Source: Hominenteromicrobium mulieris (lineage in GTDB: Bacteria > Bacillota > Clostridia > Oscillospirales > Acutalibacteraceae). Taken from it: DNA of 64,000 nt. Positions within the stretch are counted from its first letter, which is position 1, and the number at the start of each line of letters is the position of its first letter. Below the pieces are notes generated by a model, which worked only from the letters and a program-made list of their open reading frames with translations, was not told where the DNA came from and did no database searches. Shown one piece after another: positions 16,583 to 25,585 of this stretch. The position numbers were made by a program, and so were the translations under genes. The DNA lies in the NCBI GenBank assembly GCA_021029595.1, contig JAJJOY010000001.1, positions 62,001 through 126,000 of the forward strand, given 5' to 3'.

Positions 16583-18498
16583 GCGTCAAGCCTCCTTGCG
16601 TCGATGCCGTCATTTTCGTCTGTGTTTTCTTCCATGCCGTTCGCCTTGGCGCCATCAATTGCCGAAGTGCCGTAGGGGAAAGCCACATAATCTTCTTCCG
16701 TCAAAGTATCGCTCTTGATCTCCAGATACTGGTTGTAGATCGTCTTGCCGGTTTTGATATACGTTTTATGCACACGGTTATCGTCGCCAACCTTCAAAAT
16801 ATACTTGCCGCCGTCATCGCTGCGGATATACGCTTTAAAAAGATATATTGCATTGCTTGCGTTATCCGAGGCCGCCTTCAAAGTAATATCAAGGCCCATG
16901 CCGTTTTTCAGGCCGTCCGCATCGGCAATGCGCGCTGTAAACTGGTACGTGGAGCTGTTTGGGTTTGAGGAGCCGTCATAGTAAAAATTGGAATTGTCAT
17001 TCGGAAAATCGGAGATCTGTACAATCTCTGCCTCATACATTTGTCCGTTCTCCCAAGAGCTCGCCATGACCGTGTCGCCGACATGCACCTTGCCGAGCAG
17101 CGATTCGTTTAAGGATGCCGTTATATAGAAACCGTCGCCGCCCGAAACCACGAGGAACGGGGAGCTTGTGGACATCGCCGTATCGAGATCTGTGAGTGAC
17201 TTCACAACGCCGTTCACGGTCGATTTTATTGTAGCGTTTTCAAGATCCAGCTTCGCTTTTTCAAGGTCATGCGCCGCCTGCTTCACATTCAGCTTTAAAT
17301 CTTGAATCTGCTGCTTTTTATCGGCGATCATCTGCTGCAATTCTTCCGCCGTATACATGGAGCCTCCGGTATCGTAGCTGATGCCCGGATCGGCGTAGGA
17401 GAGATCCGGCATTTGAATGTCATCCGGCTCGCTGATAACTTCATTAAAGAAGCCCGCGGAAATCTTATCGCCGTCCATCTGCCAGCCCTTTACAAGCGGC
17501 AGGTTTTCGTTATCCTGTTCATGCACTTCAAAGCGTGCGACAAACGGGCCGTCCGGCAGTGTGAAATCAGGCTCCGGCGTGGGTACGCTTTCGCCGCCGG
17601 TCTCATTCGTTTTTGTGAATGTCATCTGCTTGAACCACGCCATACCGGAAACCGTTGGCGCTTCCGTGGGTTCTATGGGCGCGGGAGTAGGGGCTTCCGT
17701 GGGTTCTATGGGCGGCGCGGGAGTAGGGGCTTCCGTCGGCGCTGTGGTAGGCTTCGCAGTCGGTTCGGGGGTAACCGTCGGCTGCGGCGCCGCCGTGGGC
17801 ACTTCACTCGGCTGTGCCGTAGGCTCTGCGCTCGGTGTGGGGGTCGGGGTAGGGGTAGGCGTCGCACGCGGGTCTGTCACGCCGAGCAGCTTCAAGAGAA
17901 AGCCCTTCGTCAGCACAGCATCTTCCGTGCAAAGAAAGACATACGGGTCTTCCTCCGTACCGGCACCTTTAAACGGCTTCGAGTGCTCTGTAATCTCCGT
18001 ATACAGTTCCGCCTGCGATTCCGGCACCGGCGTGGGAGTGGGTTCCGGCTCGGGCTCCGGGATAGCCGGCTCCACATACGGCGCCGTATTCTGGAGCTTC
18101 GTAAGTTCTTTTTCGGCCTGCTCCAGTTCGTATTTCTTCTTTTTTTCTTCAAGCTCCTTGCTCTCTACCTTCAGCTGGAGCTTTGTCGTATCATACTGCA
18201 AAAGCGTATCGCCAATCTTGACAGTATCGCCCTCTTTGACGAAAATCTTAGAAATAGCTTTTTCTTTATCGGGGTAAAGTTCCTGCACAAAGTCACTTGT
18301 AGCATTACCGTAGGTGCTGGACTGGTCGCCCCAATACTGCGTGGAGATATTTGAAACCTGCTCCACATCCACCGTGGCATTTGCCGCCTTGCCGTTCACC
18401 GCGACCGTCACGCCGGTGATGATCAGCGCGATCACGATCACTACGGAGACCACCGTGATAATGACTTTTTTAAGTGGGAAATTTGCCGGCAGATTCAT
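16579..18498 (-). CDS. HlyD/MacA-like efflux adaptor with large hairpin-tip insertion
   Basis: 639-residue membrane-anchored adaptor. It has one N-terminal span (about 11-33), a first lipoyl half (ISKIFVKEGDTVKIGDTLLQYD, 82-103), a coiled-coil arm (about 105-137), a second arm (about 382-422), the second lipoyl half (about 422-453) and beta-barrel/membrane-proximal parts to the end. Between the arms, where family members normally have a short turn, lie some 240 residues: a Pro/Glu/Thr stretch, a compact segment HSKPFKGAGTEEDPYVFLC, a long PTPTP/EAPT low-complexity linker, and another folded-looking stretch (about 285-345). Start and stop overlap the neighbours by 4 bases. The adaptor should link the MacB-like permease to the wall or an outer partner; the insert's role is unknown. 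Confidence 0.88.
   Translation of the reverse strand: MNLPANFPLKKVIITVVSVVIVIALIITGVTVAVNGKAANATVDVEQVSNISTQYWGDQSSTYGNATSDFVQELYPDKEKAISKIFVKEGDTVKIGDTLLQYDTTKLQLKVESKELEEKKKKYELEQAEKELTKLQNTAPYVEPAIPEPEPEPTPTPVPESQAELYTEITEHSKPFKGAGTEEDPYVFLCTEDAVLTKGFLLKLLGVTDPRATPTPTPTPTPSAEPTAQPSEVPTAAPQPTVTPEPTAKPTTAPTEAPTPAPPIEPTEAPTPAPIEPTEAPTVSGMAWFKQMTFTKTNETGGESVPTPEPDFTLPDGPFVARFEVHEQDNENLPLVKGWQMDGDKISAGFFNEVISEPDDIQMPDLSYADPGISYDTGGSMYTAEELQQMIADKKQQIQDLKLNVKQAAHDLEKAKLDLENATIKSTVNGVVKSLTDLDTAMSTSSPFLVVSGGDGFYITASLNESLLGKVHVGDTVMASSWENGQMYEAEIVQISDFPNDNSNFYYDGSSNPNSSTYQFTARIADADGLKNGMGLDITLKAASDNASNAIYLFKAYIRSDDGGKYILKVGDDNRVHKTYIKTGKTIYNQYLEIKSDTLTEEDYVAFPYGTSAIDGAKANGMEENTDENDGIDARRLDA
17660..17728. 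repeat. Short tandem repeat in the adaptor linker
   Basis: Two direct copies of a 33/36-base unit (17660-17692 and 17693-17728) differing by a 3-base insertion encode the EPTEAPTPAP(P)I repeats of the low-complexity linker. This suggests replication slippage. Confidence 0.8.
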
Positions 18499-19193
18499 GC
18501 TTCCGCCTCCTTTTCCTCGGGGATATGCTGTTCCGCAAACTGACCGTCGCGAATATGCAGCACACGCTTTGCGTGGTTTGCCACATCAATGTCATGCGTG
18601 ATCATCACAACGGTCACACCCTCGTCGTTGAGCGTCTGGAACAGCTCCATAATCTGCGCGCCGGACTGACTGTCGAGCGCGCCGGTCGGTTCATCGGCTA
18701 AAAGAATTTTCGGATTGTTGACGATGGCGCGGGCGATCGCGACGCGCTGGCACTGACCGCCGGAAAGCTGGTTCGGCTTAAAATCCACACGGTCGCCGAG
18801 ACCTACACGCTCTAAAGCACGCACGGCACGCGCACGTCGCTCTTTTTTCGGCACACCTGCGTATAAAAGGGGAAGCGCCACGTTTTCCGCCGCGCTCTGG
18901 CGAGGCAAAAGATGAAAGCTCTGGAACACGAAGCCGATGGAGTTGAGGCGAATTTCCGAAAGCTTCGATTCGCTGCTGCCGATGATACTTTCGCCCGCAA
19001 GTGCATACGTGCCTGAAGTCGGCAGATCAAGGCAGCCGATGATGTTCATCAGCGTCGTTTTGCCGGAGCCGGACGGACCCATGATGGCGACATATTCTCC
19101 CTCATTCACAGAAAGAGAGATGTCTTTTAGAACCGGCACTTCCATTTTGCCTTGAATATACGTTTTATAAATGTTGTGCAGCTCTAAGATCAT
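18495..19193 (-). CDS. ABC transporter ATP-binding protein, MacB/LolD type
   Basis: 232-residue ATPase with Walker A GPSGSGKTT (about 39-47), the signature LSGGQCQRVAIARA, Walker B ILLADEPTGALD and the H-loop (MITHD). MNIIGCLDLPTSGTY and the DEPTGALDS sequence are typical of the MacB/LolD group that partners FtsX-type permeases. The gene overlaps adaptor genes on both sides by 4 bases (ATGA type), so the four operon products should be made in a coordinated ratio. Confidence 0.95.
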   Translation of the reverse strand: MILELHNIYKTYIQGKMEVPVLKDISLSVNEGEYVAIMGPSGSGKTTLMNIIGCLDLPTSGTYALAGESIIGSSESKLSEIRLNSIGFVFQSFHLLPRQSAAENVALPLLYAGVPKKERRARAVRALERVGLGDRVDFKPNQLSGGQCQRVAIARAIVNNPKILLADEPTGALDSQSGAQIMELFQTLNDEGVTVVMITHDIDVANHAKRVLHIRDGQFAEQHIPEEKEAEA

Positions 19194-20638
19194 GCCGTAG
19201 CACCCCCGATAACGGTTCCAAGACTCGCCGCGCCGTCATTTTCATAGGTGGTCACGCCATCTGCCGTGCTTGCTTCTCCGGCTGCCGTGTCTGTTTCGCC
19301 CTCTGACTCCGTTACGGCACTTTCTGCGGGCATGGGGCTGTAGCCGTTCGGGTTGCCGTCCATATCGCTGCCGTTTTCTGCGGGCATAACACCGTTTGCA
19401 TCGTCCGTTTTGGCATCGTTCATGTCACCGGAATCATTCCCCTGATTCTTATAAGAAATATCATCCGTAGCATACATGCCGCTGTGCACGCGGTCTTCCA
19501 CAACGGCCAAGCGATCGTCTGCCGTCACGCCGGACGTAATCTCATATTCGGAAAGGGTATCGTCAAACTTGCCGAGCTGCACTTCACGCTTTTCGATGCG
19601 ATTCTTATCGTTTACGGCCCAAACGTAGTTTTTGCTGCCTTCGTTGAGAATATAGTAGCTTGGCAGCCAAATTCCGGTCTTCACGTCTTTGGCCTCATCC
19701 GGCTCCACGTAAACGTGCTGACCGAGCATGAGACCTTTGAAATCATCGAGCACAAGGTAGAAGTTATACTTTGTCGCCTTTGTAAACGAGCTTTCGGAAC
19801 CGTAGGAAATACCGCTGTTGTTATTATCGTTTGCGGCTTCGCGTTCAACGCTCTCCACGGTGCCCGTCCAAGTCTGCTCCGGGTCTACGCGGGAGACGAC
19901 CTTCATTTTCACGCCCTTCTGCAAGGAATAGACATTCAGCTCCGTTGCCGTGCCTTTTACACGGTAAGAACCCGTCGCGAGAATCGTAATATACGCGTTC
20001 GTAGAATTGCTGCCGCTTGTGTTGGTATTGGAACCGTCATTGATCTGCTTCACAACGCCGGCCATTTCTGCTATGACATCCGTATTTTCAAGCGATTTTT
20101 TGAGGTTCTCGATCTCTTTCGCCTTCGTAGACTGATCGTATTCCGTCGATTTCACTTCAAGCTGCGCAGACTGAATCTGTAGGGTATAGGAAAGCTGTTC
20201 GTCGGAAGACGCTTTGTTCTTTTCCTTCTGCAGGGAATCAATCTGCTGGTTCAGCGTGGAAATGCGGTTTTTAAGGCTTTCCAGCTGTAACTGCGCCTCT
20301 TCAAGCTGCATTTGCAGGTCGTCCGTATCGTAGCTGAACAACTTATCGCCAACTTTCACTTCCTGGCCGACCGTCACATACAGCTCTGCGATTTTCTTTG
20401 TATCGTCCTTCTGCACGGAGAGCGTCTTTTCCGGTTCCACAACGCCGGAGTATTTCGCCGTCATACCAAGTGAACCCGTGCCGGTGATGTCCGCAACGCT
20501 CGTCACATACACCATCTCATTTGGGTCGCTCGGCGCAACGCTGCCGCCGCGGAAGAAAATGAGCCAGATTACAATACCGATCACGATCACAGCGCCGACG
20601 GCAATACCGGCGATTGTGAAAATCTTTTTCTTAGTCAT
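19190..20638 (-). CDS. MacA-like efflux adaptor (first of two)
   Basis: 482-residue membrane-fusion protein with an N-terminal anchor (about 5-27), a lipoyl half around ELYVTVGQEVKVGDKLFSYD, a coiled-coil hairpin with the usual short turn (about 108-195), the second lipoyl half (VIAEMAGVVKQINDG) and a beta-barrel. An acidic, Asn/Asp/Gly-rich C-terminal tail follows. The ATG at 20638 is selected because GGAGGAAAGG lies upstream; the longer reading has no ribosome site. First gene of the reverse operon behind a good promoter. Together with the second adaptor it may form a mixed ring, which is inference. Confidence 0.9.
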   Translation of the reverse strand: MTKKKIFTIAGIAVGAVIVIGIVIWLIFFRGGSVAPSDPNEMVYVTSVADITGTGSLGMTAKYSGVVEPEKTLSVQKDDTKKIAELYVTVGQEVKVGDKLFSYDTDDLQMQLEEAQLQLESLKNRISTLNQQIDSLQKEKNKASSDEQLSYTLQIQSAQLEVKSTEYDQSTKAKEIENLKKSLENTDVIAEMAGVVKQINDGSNTNTSGSNSTNAYITILATGSYRVKGTATELNVYSLQKGVKMKVVSRVDPEQTWTGTVESVEREAANDNNNSGISYGSESSFTKATKYNFYLVLDDFKGLMLGQHVYVEPDEAKDVKTGIWLPSYYILNEGSKNYVWAVNDKNRIEKREVQLGKFDDTLSEYEITSGVTADDRLAVVEDRVHSGMYATDDISYKNQGNDSGDMNDAKTDDANGVMPAENGSDMDGNPNGYSPMPAESAVTESEGETDTAAGEASTADGVTTYENDGAASLGTVIGGATA

Positions 20639-20693
20639 AAAGTCAGTCCTTTCCTCCGCGCAAAACACCCAGCGCGGACTCTCTGATGGTTCT

Positions 20694-20722
20694 ATTATAC
20701 AGGTAAGACAAAAAATAAACAA
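20694..20722 (-). promoter_or_regulatory. Sigma-A promoter of the efflux operon
   Basis: Reverse-strand TTGTTT (20717-20722), a 17-base spacer and a perfect TATAAT (20694-20699), about 55 bases before the first adaptor ATG. Confidence 0.65.
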
Positions 20723-20768
20723 CTTAAGAAACTCTTACAAACGCAAAAGATTTGCAAAAATCGCGCTC

Positions 20769-20797
20769 TTGACCGCGCGTAAAATCGGGGGTACAAT
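20769..20797 (+). promoter_or_regulatory. Sigma-A promoter of cysK
   Basis: TTGACC (20769-20774), a 17-base spacer and TACAAT (20792-20797); the cysK ribosome site AAAGGGAGGA begins at 20811. No T-box or S-box leader fits in this short space. Confidence 0.7.
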
Positions 20798-20828
20798 GGT
20801 AGCAATATAGAAAGGGAGGATCTGTCTT

Positions 20829-21764
20829 ATGAAAAACGAACACATCGCTTCATCTGTAACCGAACTCATCGGCAAGACGCCGCTTCTGCGTGCGTCTCGC
20901 TTTGCGGCATCTGCGGGCATTTCCAACGCGCCGCTTTTGAAGCTTGAATATTTAAACCCCGCCGGCAGCGTAAAAGACCGTGCGGCACTGAAAATGATTG
21001 AAGACGCCGAAAAAGCCGGCAAATTGAAGCCCGGCGCGGTTATTGTAGAGCCAACCTCCGGCAACACGGGCATCGGCCTCGCATCTATTGCAGCGGCGCG
21101 CGGCTACCGCGTGGTGCTCACCATGCCGGAAACCATGAGCGCCGAGCGCCGCAAGCTGCTTTCCGTATACGGCGCGGAAATCGTACTCACACCGGGCAAA
21201 GACGGCATGCGCGGTGCGATTGAAAAGGCGGATGAGATCGCGAAAAGTACACCCGGCAGCTTCATCCCCGCACAGTTTGAGAATCCCTCAAACCCTGCCG
21301 CACATTATGAAACGACCGGTCCGGAGCTTGTACAGCAAACAGACGGCAAACTCGACATTTTCGTTGCGGGCATCGGCACCGGCGGCACCATCACCGGCAC
21401 GGCGCGCTATTTAAAAAAGCATCTGCCACAGGTACACACCGTCGGTTTGGAACCGGCGACTTCACCGCTCATCACACAGGGCAAAAGCGGTGCACACGGC
21501 TTACAGGGCATCGGCGCAAACTTCATCCCGAAGAACTACGATGCTTCCGTTGTGGACGAAGTGCTGACCGTCACGGATGAAGAAGCGTACAAAACGGCAA
21601 AATTATTGGCACGCACCGAGGGCATCCTCGTCGGCATCACGTCCGGCGCGGCACTTGCCGCAGCTGTGCGCCTGCTGCGCATGCCCGAAAATGCAGAAAA
21701 AACGCTCGTGGCACTTCTGCCCGACAGCGGCGACCGCTATTTTTCCACCCCGATCTTTGAATAA
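20829..21764 (+). CDS. cysK: Cysteine synthase (O-acetylserine sulfhydrylase A)
   Basis: PLP enzyme that joins O-acetylserine and sulfide to give cysteine. The 311-residue protein has PAGSVKDRAAL with the Schiff-base lysine (about residue 45), the substrate loop PTSGNTGIGLA and the phosphate-cradle GIGTGGTITG (about 178-187), all typical of CysK. An excellent ribosome site precedes the ATG. RNase H follows 20 bases later and is probably co-transcribed. The reverse patB-like gene nearby encodes a C-S lyase acting on related sulfur amino acids, but the two are on opposite strands. Confidence 0.95.
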   Translation: MKNEHIASSVTELIGKTPLLRASRFAASAGISNAPLLKLEYLNPAGSVKDRAALKMIEDAEKAGKLKPGAVIVEPTSGNTGIGLASIAAARGYRVVLTMPETMSAERRKLLSVYGAEIVLTPGKDGMRGAIEKADEIAKSTPGSFIPAQFENPSNPAAHYETTGPELVQQTDGKLDIFVAGIGTGGTITGTARYLKKHLPQVHTVGLEPATSPLITQGKSGAHGLQGIGANFIPKNYDASVVDEVLTVTDEEAYKTAKLLARTEGILVGITSGAALAAAVRLLRMPENAEKTLVALLPDSGDRYFSTPIFE

Positions 21765-21784
21765 ACGAAAAGGAATTTCATTTT

Positions 21785-22408
21785 ATGGCAAAAAAATACT
21801 ACGCCGTCCGCGCCGGGCGCAAAACCGGCATTTTTGAAACGTGGGACGAATGCCGTGCGCAGACGACCGGCTTTAAAGGCGCGTCGTTCAAAAGCTTTCC
21901 AACGCTTGCAGAAGCCGAAGCCTATATGCGCGGTGAAAACGATCTGACGAAAGCCACTCCGGCAGAAAACACGACCGCAGCGCCTGAAGAAGACAGCGCC
22001 GTGGCTTACGTAGACGGCAGCTACCACATCGGCACAAAGGAGTTTTCCTGCGGTGCTGTGCTGTTTTTAAACGGCGAAGAGCTGCATTTTTCCGAAAGGT
22101 TCACCGACCCCGACCTTACCGAAATGCGCAACGTGGCAGGGGAGATCAAGGGCTCCGAAACTGTTCTGCGCTACTGCATCGAGCATGATGTGCCCTTCGT
22201 GACAATCTACCATGATTACGAGGGTGTAGCAAAATGGGCAACGGGAGAATGGAAAGCAAAAAAGCCCGGCACCATTGCGTACCGCGAATTCTGCGCCGCA
22301 GCCGCAAAGTACATCCGTTTCCGCTTTGTGAAAGTCAAGGGGCACTCCGGCGACAAATACAACGACCTCGCCGACCGTTTAGCGAAAGACGCGCTCGGCA
22401 TTCAGTAA
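21785..22408 (+). CDS. rnhA: Ribonuclease H with N-terminal hybrid-binding domain
   Basis: Degrades RNA in RNA-DNA hybrids. The 207-residue protein begins with a Caulimovirus-viroplasmin/RNase-H1 hybrid-binding domain (KKYYAVRAGRKTGIFETWDECRAQTTGFKGASFKSF, about 3-38) joined by an Ala/Thr-rich linker to a type 1 RNase H domain. The expected acidic residues are seen in AYVDGSY, GEIKGSE, YHDYEGV and NDLADRLA, and KVKGHSGD has the conserved His. This eukaryote-like domain order is also known from Bacillus halodurans and many clostridia. Downstream of cysK; ends at a bidirectional terminator. Confidence 0.9.
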   Translation: MAKKYYAVRAGRKTGIFETWDECRAQTTGFKGASFKSFPTLAEAEAYMRGENDLTKATPAENTTAAPEEDSAVAYVDGSYHIGTKEFSCGAVLFLNGEELHFSERFTDPDLTEMRNVAGEIKGSETVLRYCIEHDVPFVTIYHDYEGVAKWATGEWKAKKPGTIAYREFCAAAAKYIRFRFVKVKGHSGDKYNDLADRLAKDALGIQ

Positions 22409-22420
22409 AACAGCATAGCA

Positions 22421-22459
22421 AAAAGGCGAGCTGCACGGAGTTGTGCAGTTCGCCTTTTG
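22421..22459. terminator. Bidirectional terminator between rnhA and patB-like gene
   Basis: Sixteen-base arms (22421-22436 with 22443-22458, one G-T pair), AAAA before and TTTT after, between convergent genes. Confidence 0.9.
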
Positions 22460-22488
22460 TTATACATTACGGAATTTCAGGCGCAAGC

Positions 22489-23676
22489 TTACGCGTTTTT
22501 CGCTTCGTCGTACGCGTCCTTAAAGCGCTGCATCGCGGCGTTGAGCATCTTTTCGGGACCTGCGAGGTTTACACGTGTATGCATGGTGCCGCCCTGCGAG
22601 AACAGCGTGCCGGCGTCGCAGAAAAGATCATGCTTGCGCAGGAGCTTATCGAGCGCTTCATCATCGAGACCGAACGTCGTGCAGTCGATCCACATGAGGT
22701 ACGTGCCCTGCAGATCGCTGTATGTAACACCCGGGCAGTTTACGTCGATGAACTTGCAGAAGTTCTTGTAGTTTTTGTAGATAAGGTCGATGACTTCTGC
22801 AAGCCAACCTTCGCACTCCGTGTAGCCGAGACGGCAGGCCTCAAGGCCGAGCGCACCGGCGGACGGCGTGAAGTGTTGCTGTAAAATACTCTGGAATTTT
22901 GTTCTCAGTTCTTCATCGGGAATAACAATATTCGAGGTCTGGAGCGTCGCAAGGTTAAACGTCTTGCTCGGCGCAGTGCAAACAAGATACTTCGGCAGTG
23001 CATCCTTGCAGGCGTTTGCAAATGCCACGTGCTTATGACCCGGCATGATGAGGTCGGAGTGGATCTCGTCGCTGACAACAATCACATTGTGCTTTGCGCA
23101 GATGGCACCGAGCTTTGCGATTTCGTCTTCCGTCCAAACGCGGCCAACCGGGTTGTGCGGATTGCAGAAGATAAACATCTTATTTTTTTCTTCTGCGCAC
23201 AACTTCTCAAAGAGGTCAAAGTCAATCGTGTATGTCTCGTTCGTGTTGATGAGCGGGCACTCCACGTTTTTTCTGTTATTGTGCTCAATGGTCATTCTAA
23301 ACGGATAATAAACCGGCGGCATGGTGATAACGCCGTCGCCGGGATCGGTATAGGCCAGAACCGAAACAGCCAGAACCGTTACGACGCCGTGTGTAGAAAC
23401 AATTTCTTCTTTCTTAATATTCCAGTCGTTGCGACGCTTCATCCAGCCGCATACCGCATCGAAGTATTCCTCTGTGGGGCCGGTATAGCCGAGGATATGC
23501 GTATCGATGTACTTTTTCAGACCCTCTACGATCTCCGGCGGGTTTTTCAGCTCCATATCCGCAACGGAAAGCGGTGCAACGTTTTCCGGCAGATTCGGAT
23601 GCTCTTTTGTCATCTCGTCCCATTTGCCGGAGCCGGTGTTTTTTCTGGAAACCAGCGTTTCAAAATCATAGATCAT
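22489..23676 (-). CDS. PatB/MalY-type PLP C-S lyase (cystathionine beta-lyase-like)
   Basis: Fold-type I PLP enzyme of 395 residues. CTAPSKTFNLA carries the Schiff-base Lys238, and VVSDEIHSDL has the Asp that pairs with the pyridine nitrogen. The order RKNTGSGKWDEM... SVADMEL... GVVTVL is typical of the MalY/PatB subgroup, which cleaves cystathionine or cysteine conjugates to a thiol, pyruvate and ammonia. The ATG at 23676 follows GGGAGG; the longer ORF start is not supported. It is the last gene of a probable nth-ade-patB reverse unit. A role in methionine synthesis or sulfide release is equally possible. Confidence 0.88.
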   Translation of the reverse strand: MIYDFETLVSRKNTGSGKWDEMTKEHPNLPENVAPLSVADMELKNPPEIVEGLKKYIDTHILGYTGPTEEYFDAVCGWMKRRNDWNIKKEEIVSTHGVVTVLAVSVLAYTDPGDGVITMPPVYYPFRMTIEHNNRKNVECPLINTNETYTIDFDLFEKLCAEEKNKMFIFCNPHNPVGRVWTEDEIAKLGAICAKHNVIVVSDEIHSDLIMPGHKHVAFANACKDALPKYLVCTAPSKTFNLATLQTSNIVIPDEELRTKFQSILQQHFTPSAGALGLEACRLGYTECEGWLAEVIDLIYKNYKNFCKFIDVNCPGVTYSDLQGTYLMWIDCTTFGLDDEALDKLLRKHDLFCDAGTLFSQGGTMHTRVNLAGPEKMLNAAMQRFKDAYDEAKNA

Positions 23677-23724
23677 TGGTAATTCCTCCCATTCTAAAAT
23701 AAAGTAATCTACTTTCAAACGGTC

Positions 23725-25518
23725 TTATTCAACCTCAAGGTCTGCAAAAGAGAAGGTGGTGCAGTCTACAAGACCGCGGTCGGTCAGGCGCAGCTCCGGC
23801 AGGCAGGCGAGGGGGATTAAAGCCATCGTCATAAACGGAGACTGAATGTCGCAGCCGATCGTTTCCCAAGCTTTGCCGAGGTTCTCGACGAGCTCGTCCA
23901 TTTCTTCAGCGGACTTTGTGTTCATGAGACCCGCAAACGGCAGCGGAACACAGCCGAGCACCTTGCCGTTCTGCACAATACACTCACCGCCGCCGCACTG
24001 AATGAGTGTGTTTGCAGCAAGTGCCATATCTTCGTCATTCGTGCCGACAACGAGCAGGTTGTGTGCATCGTGTGCAACGGTGGAAGCCATTGCGCCGCAC
24101 TTGACGTGGAATCCCTTGACAAAGCCAACGCCGTGCTTGCCGGTCTTATTGTGGCGCTCGAAGACGAATGTCTTCAAAACATCCTGCTCCACATCGCTCT
24201 TTAATTCGCCGTTTTCAACCTTGAGTTCAACGTGACGCTCATAGTCGCCGACATGTACCGGGATAATCTCGATCGCACGGACGGTTGCCGTGCCAACCTT
24301 ATCGGTATGCACCTTAAAGGTTTCCGGGGTGATCGTCTCGCCGACGTGCATCGTGTCGAGCGCCCATGCGGGAAGCTCAGACTTCGGCAGGTCAATCGTC
24401 AGCTTGCCGTTTTCTGCAACAACGTCGCCGTCGATGAGCACGCGGGTGACACGGATGTCTTTTTCGTTATCAATAAATACGATGTCCGCGCACTTGCCCG
24501 GGGTGATGGAGCCGAGCTCGTGATCCATCTGGAAGCATTGTGCGCAGTTGAGCGTGACCATCTGGATAGCGGTGACAAAATCGATACCGAAGGAGACGGC
24601 ACGACGCACGATGTGATCGAGATGACCGTTTGCAACCAGCGTATGCGGGTGGGTATCATCAGAAATCATGGTCGCAAATCGGCTGTCCACTTTGTGCTCC
24701 GTGATTGCCTTGGAGACCTCCTGCAGATCGTGCCAAGCGGAGCCCTCGCGCAGCATGGCATACATGCCAAGACGCATTTTTGCGAGTGCGTCCTCCGCAC
24801 GGGTGGATTCATGACAGCAGCGCACGCCGCTTGCAATGTATGCATTGAGGCCGCGACCCGTCTCCGGGATGGAATAGTGACCTGTGATGATTTTGCCGGC
24901 TTTCAACGTTTCGCCGGTGATGTTGTGCGTCGGCTCCGCGGAAGCGGTGATGCCCGGGAAGTTCATCATTTCGCCTAAACCAACGGTATAATCGTGCTTC
25001 ATTTCCGAGGCAATATCCGCGGCGGTGATCTCCGCGCCGGAATCCTCAAATCCCGGAACAGCCGGAACGCAGGAGGGGGTCGTCAGCATAGCCTTCAGCG
25101 GAGTCTTTTCCGCCTCTTCCGCCATCAGGTCAACGCCTTTAAGGCCAAGCACATTGCAGACTTCGTGCGGGTCATAATAAATCCCGACGGTACCATGGGG
25201 GATAACAGCCTTTGCATATTCGATCGGCGTCATCATGGAAGACTCAATGTGGATATGACCGTCAAGGAAACCCGGGGCGATAAGCTGACCCTCGGCATCG
25301 ATGACCTTTGTGCTTTCACCGATGCAGTGTGCGGCATCGCCGACAAGTGCGATACGGCCGCAGGAAATTGCAACATCGGTGTTGTCGAGGATTTCATGCG
25401 TGCAGACGTTTACGAGACGCGCATTGCGAATGACCGTCTCTGCGGGCTTTCTGCCCATTGCAACATCGGAAAGCGTGCGGGAGCACTCCCAAAGCTGGGT
25501 CTTACAAAACTTGAACAT
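23725..25518 (-). CDS. ade: Adenine deaminase
   Basis: Metal-dependent amidohydrolase converting adenine to hypoxanthine plus ammonia, part of purine salvage. The 597-residue length fits. PGFLDGHIHIESSMMTP holds the metal-binding HxH pair with the ESSM motif specific to adenine deaminases; YYDPHEVCNV and MISDDTHPH supply further ligands. Start at 25518, with AAAGGAAG upstream; a longer reading is possible but lacks a ribosome site. It lies 48 bases upstream of patB and 67 bases downstream of nth. Confidence 0.95.
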   Translation of the reverse strand: MFKFCKTQLWECSRTLSDVAMGRKPAETVIRNARLVNVCTHEILDNTDVAISCGRIALVGDAAHCIGESTKVIDAEGQLIAPGFLDGHIHIESSMMTPIEYAKAVIPHGTVGIYYDPHEVCNVLGLKGVDLMAEEAEKTPLKAMLTTPSCVPAVPGFEDSGAEITAADIASEMKHDYTVGLGEMMNFPGITASAEPTHNITGETLKAGKIITGHYSIPETGRGLNAYIASGVRCCHESTRAEDALAKMRLGMYAMLREGSAWHDLQEVSKAITEHKVDSRFATMISDDTHPHTLVANGHLDHIVRRAVSFGIDFVTAIQMVTLNCAQCFQMDHELGSITPGKCADIVFIDNEKDIRVTRVLIDGDVVAENGKLTIDLPKSELPAWALDTMHVGETITPETFKVHTDKVGTATVRAIEIIPVHVGDYERHVELKVENGELKSDVEQDVLKTFVFERHNKTGKHGVGFVKGFHVKCGAMASTVAHDAHNLLVVGTNDEDMALAANTLIQCGGGECIVQNGKVLGCVPLPFAGLMNTKSAEEMDELVENLGKAWETIGCDIQSPFMTMALIPLACLPELRLTDRGLVDCTTFSFADLEVE

Positions 25519-25585
25519 AAAAAGTAGCTTCCTTTCTTTTATCAAGAACAACACAACGGAAAAGCGCTGCGTTTTTTAGCTTTAT

